DNA from: Candidatus Saccharimonadota bacterium
GTDB lineage: Bacteria > Patescibacteriota > Saccharimonadia > Saccharimonadales > UBA4665
Length of the DNA: 64,000 nucleotides
Direction: 5' to 3'
Assembly (NCBI GenBank): GCA_002746885.1
Contig: PDRS01000005.1
Span: 1 to 64,000, forward strand
Positions 41,911 through 49,853 of the stretch are shown piece by piece. A program made the position numbers and the translations under genes. The number at the start of each line of letters is the position of its first letter. Positions within the stretch are counted from its first letter, which is position 1. Under the pieces are notes generated by a model. It was not told where the DNA came from, made no database searches, and was given only the letters and a program-made list of their open reading frames with translations.

Positions 41911-42594
41911 TCAGAGCTCAGGGTAACCTTCGTAGTAGTCGTAAATAAGGCGCGAGCGAGAAACGCCAGACGACTCCAAATCGTCTCCGAGTGTTTCGAC
42001 AAACGTCTGGCTACCAGAAAGATAAATCAGACTGCTCGCCTGAATATGCGGCAGCACGGTCGACGCCCCGACCGAAACAGGATAGTGAAAATCGACTCGC
42101 TGTAAGAGCGGCAGGTTATTGGGAATGCACTGTGCGAGGGGGTCGTCTTCGCGTTGCCTCGCCCAGATCAGCGTGATGGCGTGCGCTTTTTTTGCCGCTG
42201 CACACTCTGTCAACATAGAAAGGTAGCTAGCGAGGGCAATGCCTTGGGCGACAAAAACAAGCGGGGTTGTAGCGAGGCGCGGTAACACAACATCGCCAAG
42301 CGGTTCGCTCATGCGCATGAGATCGCCTGGTTGCAGTGCGGCGAGAAGGTTTTTGTAGTGGCTTAAGGGCGGATCGAGACGCGTCAGGAAACGGACCGAG
42401 TTGTCGTCTGGGTGAGAACTAAGCGTAAAAGTTCGGTACGGCTTCTCCTGTAAAGCCGTCGCAGTTGCCGCAGTCGACGGAAAGCTAAACTGAGCGTATT
42501 GACCAGGCACATACCTAATCTGGCTCGCAGGAGTAAAACAATATTCCCACACGTGCTGCGCCAACATCTTCCGCTCTATGAATTTGACCTGCAT
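41911..42594 (-). CDS. Ferredoxin-NADP reductase-like flavoprotein
   Basis: The 227-residue protein has the FAD part of the FNR fold (VPGQYAQFSF, then YRTFTLSSHP, the RxYS-type flavin motif) and a second Rossmann-like NAD(P) domain. The usual GGxGxxP is degenerate (VFVAQGIALASYLSML). There is no iron-sulfur or haem domain, so it must pass electrons to a separate partner. TAGACT (minus strand, 42606-42601) ends six bases before the ATG and predicts a leaderless mRNA. The nested inverted repeat at 42687 lies 80 bases upstream of its promoter. Confidence 0.78.
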   Translation of the reverse strand: MQVKFIERKMLAQHVWEYCFTPASQIRYVPGQYAQFSFPSTAATATALQEKPYRTFTLSSHPDDNSVRFLTRLDPPLSHYKNLLAALQPGDLMRMSEPLGDVVLPRLATTPLVFVAQGIALASYLSMLTECAAAKKAHAITLIWARQREDDPLAQCIPNNLPLLQRVDFHYPVSVGASTVLPHIQASSLIYLSGSQTFVETLGDDLESSGVSRSRLIYDYYEGYPEL

Positions 42595-42686
42595 ACCACC
42601 AGTCTATCAGACGCACTCATGCAACCCATTCCTTTAGCCTTCCGCCTCTGTAACCGGCCCACCCTAAAACCAACCCAACCAAAACT

Positions 42687-42814
42687 GTTTTAAATTGTCC
42701 GGCCGTACAATCTAAGCACGGCATGACGGTGTATATAAGGTGTTTTTTATGAAAAAGCAGCGATCAGCAAGAAGTGAACGATGACTTAAATTGTACGGCC
42801 GTACAATTTAAAAC
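42687..42814. repeat. Nested inverted-repeat element
   Basis: Two 30-base arms (42687-42716 and 42785-42814) are inverted copies with 28 of 30 positions matching. Each arm holds an 18-base palindrome: ATTGTCCGGCCGTACAAT at 42694-42711 (one mismatch) and ATTGTACGGCCGTACAAT at 42790-42807 (perfect). Centres are 96 bases apart. An outer pair, CCAACCCAAC (42670-42679) and GTTGGGTTGG (42831-42840), continues the symmetry. Between the arms is an 11-codon frame that ends just before the right arm. It may be a mini mobile element or a paired operator. The rest of 42595-42998 shows no gene that I recognise. Confidence 0.75.
42749..42784 (+). CDS. Possible 11-residue basic peptide inside the inverted repeat
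   Basis: ATG to TGA gives MKKQRSARSER, with five Arg/Lys-type residues at high density. TATATA lies at 42732-42737 and AAGG eight bases before the ATG. The stop ends one base before the right inverted-repeat arm. The frame is so short that it could be chance. Confidence 0.25.
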   Translation: MKKQRSARSER

Positions 42815-42998
42815 AAAAAGTGTGCGAGAAGTTGGGTTGGTACGGCAATGGGTGGGTTGTTTGGTATCGTGTTTTGCTCGACAGTGAGTTTGGCTACGGG
42901 AAAGATTTCAACGACGCTCACCCGGGGCTTCTAACGTTAGCTCGGACTGCTAGGTGCGCTACGCAGATTTTCTGAAAAACACACCACTATGAGAAGGT

Positions 42999-43670
42999 TT
43001 ATGATTTTTTCTTGAAGAGGTCGGGACGATCGGTAATAACACCGTACAGGTAGCGGCGCCAGCGTTTCGCTCGTTTTGGATTGTTCATAGTGTACGGCGA
43101 CAGCTTGAAGCCGCGGCGTTTCATAGCGCGTAAAAACCCGCGCCACAACCAGCGCTGGTTCATGCTAATGCGCTTAGTGCGGAGTTTGCGCGCTCGACGC
43201 ACAGCGCGCACGCTGGACCATTTTTCTATGACAACAAGCTCTATGCCAGGTAGCCCTTCGCGAATGGCTTGTAAAATACGTGGGTCGTATGAAGCGACGC
43301 AAAATTCTTTGAGCCGCCAGCCGCGGCTGAGACGGTCGCGAATGATGGAGATTGTCTGCTTCGGCGGTACGCCGGGCTTGATGTCGAGCATAATGCGGCA
43401 ACGGTGCGCTACGGCTCGAATAGCATGATCGAGCGGGGCTAGGTCTGCTTTGTAGCGGAGGAGTTCGGCGTAGTTTGTGCGTGCGATAACACGTTCTGTT
43501 CCGTCGCATGCAACGATGGCTGGATCATGGTGCAACACGGCCACGCCATCTTTGGTGGTGCGGACGTCGATCTCTACTTCGTCTACGCCATGGCGAATGG
43601 CTTTTTCTATGCTTGCGAGGGTATTTTCGGAGCTTAGCCCTCTCGCACCGCGGTGCCCTATGACTTTCAT
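42999..43670 (-). CDS. Glycerophosphodiester phosphodiesterase
   Basis: The 223-residue protein starts MKVIGHRGARGLSSENT and continues VDEVEIDVRTTKDGVAVLHHDP. This is the GDPD active site: His, Arg and Glu near 6-16, the metal-binding ExD and the second His. The enzyme releases glycerol 3-phosphate from deacylated phospholipids, a possible route for using host lipids. There is no signal peptide. TATTAT (minus strand, 43682-43677) ends six bases before the ATG. This box occupies the same bases as the -10 (TATAAT) of the pyrophosphatase on the other strand. Confidence 0.92.
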   Translation of the reverse strand: MKVIGHRGARGLSSENTLASIEKAIRHGVDEVEIDVRTTKDGVAVLHHDPAIVACDGTERVIARTNYAELLRYKADLAPLDHAIRAVAHRCRIMLDIKPGVPPKQTISIIRDRLSRGWRLKEFCVASYDPRILQAIREGLPGIELVVIEKWSSVRAVRRARKLRTKRISMNQRWLWRGFLRAMKRRGFKLSPYTMNNPKRAKRWRRYLYGVITDRPDLFKKKS

Positions 43671-43675
43671 GGTAC

Positions 43676-43682
43676 TATAATA
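43676..43682. promoter_or_regulatory. Overlapping divergent -10 boxes
   Basis: TATAAT on the plus strand (43676-43681) and TATTAT on the minus strand (43682-43677) share five bases. They would serve ppa and the GDPD gene. Both promoters cannot be open at once. Confidence 0.5.
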
Positions 43683-43803
43683 CTATCAAAACACGTCATA
43701 GCGGGGAAGTTTGGCGAATTTTACGCAAGAAAACGCGATCGTCCAGCTGCTGCGGCAGCTGCCAGCTTTACCCAAGATGACGGTGATAAAAAGGGAGGAC
43801 TCA

Positions 43804-44328
43804 ATGGCAGATTTCAATCAAGTTTTGGACGCAGGCGCAGTAGATGACGGCGTGGTCAATACCGTAGTAGAAATCCCGCAGGGGTCGCGGCTAAAGGTGG
43901 AGTGGGATCGCAAGCGCGCTTGCTTCATGCTTGACCGCGTGGAGCCGCAAATATTTGCCAAACCCTGTAACTACGGTTTCATTCCGCAGACGCTTGACGA
44001 AGACGGAGATGAACTCGACACGCTCATTATTTGTCCTGAACCGCTCGCGACTGGCGTGTGGTTGGAAGCACGTGTCATCGGCGTCTTGATCTTTGAAGAC
44101 GACGGCGAGGTAGACGACAAAGTGGTGGTTGTTCCGGCGGACAACCGTGACGACAACCGTATTACTTCGCTCGATGACATACCGCAGTGGAAGGCGCAAG
44201 CGGAACACCATTTTACACACTACAAAGACCTGAAGAAACCTGGCTCAACCAAGGTTATAGGGTGGGGTGACGCCGAAAAGGCAAAGCAGATTATCAAAGA
44301 GTGCATCGAACGCTACAAGCAGCAGTAG
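43804..44328 (+). CDS. ppa: Inorganic pyrophosphatase, family I
   Basis: The 174-residue soluble enzyme splits pyrophosphate and so pulls biosynthetic reactions forward. Family I residues are visible: KPCNYGFIPQT, the signature DGDELDTLI with three metal-binding Asp, and FEDDGEVDDKV, with a DDIP...HFTHYKDLKK near the end. GGGAGG lies five bases before the ATG. The leader (from about 43688) holds a hairpin, CAGCTGC/GCAGCTG, at about 43743-43760. The Nudix gene starts four bases after the stop. Confidence 0.95.
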   Translation: MADFNQVLDAGAVDDGVVNTVVEIPQGSRLKVEWDRKRACFMLDRVEPQIFAKPCNYGFIPQTLDEDGDELDTLIICPEPLATGVWLEARVIGVLIFEDDGEVDDKVVVVPADNRDDNRITSLDDIPQWKAQAEHHFTHYKDLKKPGSTKVIGWGDAEKAKQIIKECIERYKQQ

Positions 44329-44332
44329 TCGC

Positions 44333-44923
44333 ATGAAAAAAGTGATCCCCAATGATGCGGTGTTGATTCCAGAGCGGGCCGACCGTGTGTTTACGGGTGA
44401 GATTTTTTCGGTTTATCAGTGGCAGCAAGAGCTGTTTGACGGTTCGCGCGACACATTTGAGATGCTGAAACGCCCTGACACGACAAACGTTATATGCGTG
44501 GTAAGCGGAAAGATAATTGTGCTGGACGAAGAGCAGCCGAATCGCGGCAAGTACCGAACGTTTCCTGGCGGCCGCGTCGATGGCTCAGATGAAAATATCA
44601 TTGCGTCAGCGCAGCGCGAAGTACTGGAAGAAACCGGCTATACCTTTCAAAACTGGCGGCTAGTGAAGGTTTCGCAACCTCTCGCAAAAACAGAATGGTT
44701 TGTTCACTATATCTTGGCCTGGGATGTAGCTGATCAGCGCGAAGTGAAGCACGATCCGGGCGAGAAGATAACCGTGGAGCTACTGGAGTTTGCGGAAGTA
44801 AAACAGCTGGTCGAGCAGCGCGAGGGGTTCTTTAGCGAAGTGGCGGAGCTATTCGAGGGGCTGAAATCGGTTGACGAGCTGCATGACCTAGCGGAGTTTG
44901 CTGGACAGGTAGTTGACAGGTAA
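44333..44923 (+). CDS. Nudix hydrolase (ADP-ribose pyrophosphatase-like)
   Basis: The 196-residue protein has a Nudix box, GGRVDGSDENIIASAQ followed by REVLEETGY. It has one extra residue between the Gly and the first Glu (Gx6E in place of Gx5E). The remaining REUxEExGU part is intact. Nudix enzymes cut nucleoside diphosphates linked to another group. Length and N-terminal strand region resemble ADP-ribose pyrophosphatases. It follows ppa after four bases, so pyrophosphate- and nucleotide-clearing enzymes are made together. Confidence 0.88.
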   Translation: MKKVIPNDAVLIPERADRVFTGEIFSVYQWQQELFDGSRDTFEMLKRPDTTNVICVVSGKIIVLDEEQPNRGKYRTFPGGRVDGSDENIIASAQREVLEETGYTFQNWRLVKVSQPLAKTEWFVHYILAWDVADQREVKHDPGEKITVELLEFAEVKQLVEQREGFFSEVAELFEGLKSVDELHDLAEFAGQVVDR

Positions 44924-45044
44924 TCGCAGGATATCAAGTGGGTTGTGTTGCCTGCTGCGGATTGACTCCTTGCTCCTCTTGTTTCGTGGGACGACTTTCA
45001 CTACAATAGAGCCATAAGCGAAATAATAGCGGAGAGGTGGCAAC

Positions 45045-46064
45045 ATGAAGACAAAAGTGGCGATAAATGGGTTTGGCCGAATCGGGCGTAATGCCTTCAA
45101 GATCATGTATGCCCGCGACGACATCGAAATAGTGGCGGTAAACGACTTAACCGACACAAGAACGCTTGCATATTTACTGAAGCACGACACAAACTACGGC
45201 GGCTATGATCGCGAAGTGAGCCATGATGATCAGAACATTATCATTGACGGCCAGAATATTCGCGTCTGCGCCGAAAAAGACCCGTCGCTCTTACCGTGGG
45301 GCGATATGGATGTCGATGTGGTCGTAGAAAGCACCGGTCGGTTTACTGACAAAGAAGGGGCGAGTGGACACCTCAAGGCTGGTGCGAAGCGCGTAGTTAT
45401 CAGCGGTCCGACGAAAAGCGAAGGTGTAGACACGCTTGTGTTGGGGGCGAACGACGACGTACTCGAAAACGCAACCGAAATCATCAGTAACGCAAGCTGT
45501 ACGACGAATAGTCTTGGCGCGGTCATGAACGTGCTCGAAACTGAATTTGGCATAGAAAAATCCATGCTCACAACCATACATAGCTACACCGCGAGTCAGG
45601 TTGTACAAGATGCACCAGCAAAAGACCTGCGCGAGGGCCGTAACGCGGCTGAAAACATGGTTCCTACTTCGACAGGCGCAGCTATAGCTGTGACAAAAAC
45701 CCTACCTCAACTAAAGGATAAATTTGACGGTTTGAGTGTTCGTGTGCCGACGCCAGTCGTGAGTCTTAGTGATGTGACGGCGCTACTCAAGCGCAGCGTG
45801 ACGGTAGAAGAAATTAACGACGCGTTCAGAAAGGCCGCTGCCGAACCATACTATCAGGGTATTTTGGGCGTGAGCGAAGAGCCGCTCGTGAGCAGCGACT
45901 ACATAGGCAATAGTCATAGCGGCGTCGTTGATCTGCTGTTGACGAAGGTGGTTGGTGGCAACTTGGTGAAAGTTATGGTTTGGTACGATAATGAATGGGG
46001 CTACAGTAATCGCCTCGTCGAAGTTGTAGCGGACACAGGCCGTCTTTTGCGTAATCAACAGTAA
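45045..46064 (+). CDS. gap: Glyceraldehyde-3-phosphate dehydrogenase
   Basis: The 339-residue glycolytic enzyme has the NAD-binding INGFGRIGR, the catalytic ISNASCTTN (Cys near 152), the His in TTIHSYTASQ, and WYDNEWGYSNR near the C-terminus. GAGAGGTGG lies upstream of the ATG; TTGTTT (44979-44984) and TACAAT (45002-45007) are 17 bases apart. It heads an operon with a membrane protein, two RpiB-like genes and an RPE-like gene (spacings 13, 6, 39 and 0 bases), which ties glycolysis to pentose phosphate interconversion. Confidence 0.96.
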   Translation: MKTKVAINGFGRIGRNAFKIMYARDDIEIVAVNDLTDTRTLAYLLKHDTNYGGYDREVSHDDQNIIIDGQNIRVCAEKDPSLLPWGDMDVDVVVESTGRFTDKEGASGHLKAGAKRVVISGPTKSEGVDTLVLGANDDVLENATEIISNASCTTNSLGAVMNVLETEFGIEKSMLTTIHSYTASQVVQDAPAKDLREGRNAAENMVPTSTGAAIAVTKTLPQLKDKFDGLSVRVPTPVVSLSDVTALLKRSVTVEEINDAFRKAAAEPYYQGILGVSEEPLVSSDYIGNSHSGVVDLLLTKVVGGNLVKVMVWYDNEWGYSNRLVEVVADTGRLLRNQQ

Positions 46065-46077
46065 GAGGTAGCGGGCA

Positions 46078-46887
46078 ATGGCATGGCGTTATCATAAGCC
46101 AACAGCACCAGCAACATCAGCTTCGGGCAGCAAGCCTGCTTCGGCAAAAGACGAGTCCGAATCTCACCTGGAAGCAGCGCTCGCCAAAATACAATCTCCG
46201 CCGCCCATGAGCTCTATGGTTGGCGCGGTTATCCACGCCGACGGCAGCGTTGAAGGCGGCCGGTCACCGAGTACGTCGCCAGCTTCGCCACCGCCACCGC
46301 CAGCTACACAGCAAAAGACGGCTCCTTCGCGCAGCGTTGCCCCCGCGAAAGCAGCCGCCAAGGCAGCGCCGCCACCCGAGCCGGCTTTGCCGAAACGCTC
46401 ATCAAGCGTACCGGCGGCTCATGCTCAAAAAATAAAACACCATGGCCCGCTTGATAAAAAAGAGTTGTTGGCGTTGGGCGATTTTCTGAAACAGCAAAAA
46501 CGGGCAGATTCGACCCCGTCGCTGGCCACGCCGATCATAGCTCCAACCGCGCCAGATCCAGACGCAGCCATTCCTGCGCTCATTGCCGAGCAGAAAAAAA
46601 CACTCGAGGCGAAAGCAGCCGAAGAAGACGCGAAAAAATGGCATGTGACAAAAGTTGACATTCATGATCGTACCATAAACATGAAAAAAATGTATAGGTA
46701 TGGCGCGGTTTGGATTGGCGCTGTACCGCTCGCTGTTGTCATGTACTATAGCGCGCAGGCGCTGGGTGACAGCCTACAGGGAACTGCGCGCCAGCTGTTC
46801 TTTGTGGCAATATATGTCATAGCGGGCTATGTACTAGTTGGCTGGATACCGCTTGTGCTAGAATATCTGAAGGCGCAAAAGGGGTAA
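46078..46887 (+). CDS. Hypothetical membrane protein with Pro/Ala-rich N-terminus
   Basis: The 269-residue product has a low-complexity N-terminal half rich in Ala, Pro and Ser (PSTSPASPPPPPATQQK), a Gln/Lys helical stretch (185-205), and two C-terminal membrane helices (YGAVWIGAVPLAVVMYYSA and LFFVAIYVIAGYVLVGWIPL). Not recognised. It sits inside the gap-rpiB-rpe operon, so it may be a membrane tether or stress protein expressed along with sugar metabolism. The N-terminal half is probably cytoplasmic. Confidence 0.7.
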   Translation: MAWRYHKPTAPATSASGSKPASAKDESESHLEAALAKIQSPPPMSSMVGAVIHADGSVEGGRSPSTSPASPPPPPATQQKTAPSRSVAPAKAAAKAAPPPEPALPKRSSSVPAAHAQKIKHHGPLDKKELLALGDFLKQQKRADSTPSLATPIIAPTAPDPDAAIPALIAEQKKTLEAKAAEEDAKKWHVTKVDIHDRTINMKKMYRYGAVWIGAVPLAVVMYYSAQALGDSLQGTARQLFFVAIYVIAGYVLVGWIPLVLEYLKAQKG

Positions 46888-46893
46888 AAAACA

Positions 46894-47352
46894 ATGAAAA
46901 TATACATTGGAGCGGATCACAACGGTTTTGACCTGAAGAAAACACTTGGCGATTATCTGCGTCGAGGTGGCTACGATGTGGTGGATGCTGGCGACAACGA
47001 AAAACACCCAAATGACGATTTCCCTCAATTTGCTGCTGCTGTCGTCAATGGTATGGCGACTGACGAGTCGATAGATGTGCGCGGCGTACTGATAACAAGC
47101 GGCGGACAGGGCATGGCAATGGCTGCGAACCGTTTCAAGGGTATACGTGCGTGCGTTGGGTGGAATCAAGACACCGTGCGCGACGCTCGCAATGATAACG
47201 ACAGCAATGTGCTGTGTTTGCCTGCGCAGAGTTTAGATTTTGAACAAGTGGTAGGTATTGTCCATGCATGGTTGATGACGCCATTTTCTGGCGCGCCTCG
47301 CTACAAGCGGCGCATAGCAATGCTTGATGAGCTTGGAGATTTTATGGGGTAG
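46894..47352 (+). CDS. RpiB/LacAB-family isomerase, atypical active site
   Basis: The 152-residue protein has the RpiB fold features IGADHNGFDLKKTL and MAMAANRFKGIRACVGWN, and NVLCLPAQSL. At the loop where E. coli RpiB has its Cys (CGTGIGM) it reads TSGGQGM, and the Glu used by mycobacterial RpiB is Met. So neither known base is present. It could act on another sugar phosphate, as LacA/LacB do, or act as partner of the next gene. Its coding region starts six bases after the membrane protein gene. Confidence 0.8.
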   Translation: MKIYIGADHNGFDLKKTLGDYLRRGGYDVVDAGDNEKHPNDDFPQFAAAVVNGMATDESIDVRGVLITSGGQGMAMAANRFKGIRACVGWNQDTVRDARNDNDSNVLCLPAQSLDFEQVVGIVHAWLMTPFSGAPRYKRRIAMLDELGDFMG

Positions 47353-47391
47353 TGTTTTGGAATCACAGCAAAGAATAAAGAAAGAGGAGAT

Positions 47392-47895
47392 ATGAAACTC
47401 GCACTAGCGACTGACCACGCCGGTTTTGAGGTGCTGAAAGAACTAAAGTTGTTTCTGGAAGAGCTTGGGCACGAATGTGTTGACTACGGACCGCGCGAGT
47501 TTAACGCAGAAGACGATTATCCAGATTTTATATTTCCAGCTGCACGCGCGGTGGCGGACGGTCAGTGTGAACGCGGCGTCATTTTTGGGGGCAGCGGTCA
47601 GGGTGAAGCTATGGCAGCAAACCGCGTGCCTGGTGTGCGCGCGGCGGTTTTCTACGGCCCAGTAGTGGCAAAAACATCGGTTGATGCCGAAGGCAATCTG
47701 AGCACTGACCCGTACGAAATAGTAAAACTATCTCGCCAGCACAATGATGCCAATATTCTCAGTCTCTCGGGCAGGTTTCTCAGTCTTGAGGAAGCCAAAA
47801 CAGCGCTGAAGGTGTGGCTCGAAACGCCGTTTAGCAGTGCAGAGCGGCACGCCCGCCGCCTGCAAAAGCTCGATATTCAGGAAGGGGCTGCGTAA
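47392..47895 (+). CDS. rpiB: Ribose-5-phosphate isomerase B
   Basis: This enzyme interconverts ribose 5-phosphate and ribulose 5-phosphate. The 167-residue protein has LATDHAGFEVLKEL and FGGSGQGEAMAANRVPGVR. The loop GGSGxGE matches the mycobacterial type, which uses Glu in place of Cys as base. NANILSLSGRFLS and a C-terminal RHARRLQKL fit phosphate binding. GAGGAG precedes the ATG. The next gene begins at the base after the stop codon. Confidence 0.92.
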   Translation: MKLALATDHAGFEVLKELKLFLEELGHECVDYGPREFNAEDDYPDFIFPAARAVADGQCERGVIFGGSGQGEAMAANRVPGVRAAVFYGPVVAKTSVDAEGNLSTDPYEIVKLSRQHNDANILSLSGRFLSLEEAKTALKVWLETPFSSAERHARRLQKLDIQEGAA

Positions 47896-48552
47896 ATGAG
47901 TGTGTCTATCTGCCCGACAGTTATGACTGACGACCCCGATGTCTACCGCGAGCAGATGGAAGAAATCGCGACGTACGCAAGCCGTGTTCACGTAGATCTT
48001 GGAGACGGTATATTTACGCGAAAACTTCTCGCGGTTGAAGACGTCTGGTGGCCTGGCGGTATGCGAGCGGACTTACATGTCATGTTTCAGCAGCCCTTTC
48101 TGCATATTGCTGCGCTGAAAGCGTTGGGGCCGCAGCTGGTGATCGTTCACGCCGAAGCCGAAGGCGACTATATGGCGTTTGCGCGGGAGATGCACCGGCA
48201 CGGGATTGAAGCTGGCGTGTCGTTGTTGCGCGAAACGCCGGTGGAAGCAATTGTGCCCGCGCTCGACGTTATCGATCACGTTCTCATTTTTGCCGGCACG
48301 CTTGGTGAAAACACTGGCGCCGAACCAGTTAATCTCGATGTTTTGGCAAAAGCGGCCCAGCTGCGCGCACTCAAGCCGCAGCTCGAAATTGGCTGGGACG
48401 GCGGCGCAAATGACACAAACGCTCGCCAGCTAATGGAAGGCGGCATAGACGTTATAAACTGCGGCGGGTATCTCCATGGAGATGATCCGCTGGCTGCGTG
48501 GCAGCGTATGCAACAGGCCGTAGGCAATACGCCACCGCAAAAGAAAACATAG
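47896..48552 (+). CDS. Ribulose-phosphate 3-epimerase-like protein
   Basis: The 218-residue protein has the (beta/alpha)8 pattern of ribulose-5-phosphate epimerase. VHVDLGDGIF (His and Asp), DLHVMF (His) and GWDGGAN (Asp) line up with the four metal ligands of RPE. The usual PSIL opening is ICPTVM and EVDGG is GWDGG, so it is a divergent member. Its place after rpiB (ATG right after the previous TAA) supports a pentose phosphate role. Allulose-phosphate epimerase activity is an alternative. Confidence 0.8.
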   Translation: MSVSICPTVMTDDPDVYREQMEEIATYASRVHVDLGDGIFTRKLLAVEDVWWPGGMRADLHVMFQQPFLHIAALKALGPQLVIVHAEAEGDYMAFAREMHRHGIEAGVSLLRETPVEAIVPALDVIDHVLIFAGTLGENTGAEPVNLDVLAKAAQLRALKPQLEIGWDGGANDTNARQLMEGGIDVINCGGYLHGDDPLAAWQRMQQAVGNTPPQKKT

Positions 48553-48575
48553 CTATAACACAAAAATCCACTCAA

Positions 48576-48590
48576 GGAGGACTGTCCTCC
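48576..48590 (+). terminator. Small hairpin after the RPE-like gene
   Basis: GGAGG and CCTCC flank a five-base loop just downstream of the operon. There is no T-run, so termination here is uncertain. Confidence 0.3.
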
Positions 48591-48633
48591 CAAAACTGCT
48601 CCAAGCTCGGTTATTCGATATCAGTCGCTCCGA

Positions 48634-49473
48634 TCAAGTAGCGCGAGCGGCATTTTGCGTTTTTGCCTTGTGCTGTGGTACAAAGCGCCATAGCAGCACG
48701 GCCGTCAGACAACTGGCCGCTAGCGTAGTAGCAGAGCTTTCGAGCGATGCGATGCCGCTGTACGACAAATCCATTATGTGCGGATAGACGCCGCCAAGTG
48801 ATACCACGCCAAATCCGATAGCGCCAACGACATTCCAGAGCGCATGTGCGATGATTGGCGCGAGCAACGAACCAGTCCGTACCAACAAAACCGTAAACAC
48901 CGCGCCCGCTGCCGTTACGTTGAGAACGCCAAGTACACCGCCCTCAAACCCATGCATTGCCACAAAAACAAGCGTCGTCACCACCGAAGCAGCGGCGACT
49001 GAGTGCCGACGGGCGAGCATTGAAAACAAATAGCCGCGCACCAAATATTCTTGCATGACGACATTAATTGCAGCGGCCGCTATCCAGACAATCGCCCAGG
49101 GGACCGACTGACTGGCACCGATGTGTAGCGTAGTCGTCGCGCTCATGAGCGCCATTGCACCAAACAGCCACCCTAGTCCTACGACGACGCCGGCAGCGGT
49201 ACTCTGTATCCAGCGTTTTTCGGTGCAGATACGCGGCCAAGTGGTTTGCTTATCAAAGCGACGAATCATTACCCAAGTTGCAAACAGCACGGCGACGAGC
49301 GGCGCAACTTCATACCCGAGCCGCCGCCAGACGCTTTCGGGCGACGGTGCATTGTTCGCTAGAGGCGCCAGTAACGGTGCCATGATGATCACCCACAGCA
49401 CGAAAAACCCAAGAGCAAGCCCGATTGACGTAAAACTACGAGGGATGCTTGTCTTCATATGTACTTCTATCAT
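48634..49473 (-). CDS. CPBP-family intramembrane protease
   Basis: The 279-residue membrane protein has about eight helices and the CPBP motifs MQEYLVRGYLF (QExxxR where most have EExxxR), FVAMHGFEGG and IIAHALWNVVG. The change of the first Glu to Gln is known in some family members but may affect activity. Its ATG (49473) overlaps the stop of the upstream small gene (ATGA), so I use MIEVHMKTSIP as the N-terminus. Substrate unknown. This is the second CPBP gene in the window. Confidence 0.82.
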   Translation of the reverse strand: MIEVHMKTSIPRSFTSIGLALGFFVLWVIIMAPLLAPLANNAPSPESVWRRLGYEVAPLVAVLFATWVMIRRFDKQTTWPRICTEKRWIQSTAAGVVVGLGWLFGAMALMSATTTLHIGASQSVPWAIVWIAAAAINVVMQEYLVRGYLFSMLARRHSVAAASVVTTLVFVAMHGFEGGVLGVLNVTAAGAVFTVLLVRTGSLLAPIIAHALWNVVGAIGFGVVSLGGVYPHIMDLSYSGIASLESSATTLAASCLTAVLLWRFVPQHKAKTQNAARAT

Positions 49474-49733
49474 ACACGATCTCCCTCCCACGTCAGCCGC
49501 CAGACGAGCCGTTCGCTATCAAACTCCAGCCGATAGTCTGCCCCGCCATCGCTCACGTCAAACACATGCACCGTCCGTCTGCCGCGCATCGTCGGATGGC
49601 GCAGGCCTATTTCGCTGATCTCGATTTCCCGCCCGTTTTTGCGCCGAAATCGCACCGGCTCGCACATGACGCGTCCCGGTCGAAATATCGCCAGCACATC
49701 CACTTGTTCGTTCAAAAAGAGTTCATCATCCAT
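49470..49733 (-). CDS. Small conserved-looking protein, 87 residues
   Basis: The product MDDELFLNEQVDVL... is basic in the middle (PVRFRRKNGREIEISEIG) and ends RLEFDSERLVWRLTWEGDRV, a compact beta-rich pattern. It somewhat resembles the small DUF6504-type proteins of Actinobacteria, but I am not sure. GAGGA lies about nine bases before the ATG. It is translationally coupled to the CPBP protease gene through a four-base overlap. A longer start at 49796 exists but has no support. Confidence 0.6.
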   Translation of the reverse strand: MDDELFLNEQVDVLAIFRPGRVMCEPVRFRRKNGREIEISEIGLRHPTMRGRRTVHVFDVSDGGADYRLEFDSERLVWRLTWEGDRV

Positions 49734-49853
49734 TTCAAAAATCCTCGATCTAGGGTTGATTCGAGAAACGCTTGGCTGAAATGTGTTGCCCGTCACCCCG
49801 CCCGTTTCTAGCGGCGCGCCGAAGACAACTGATGATCCTGCGGCGAGGGACGC

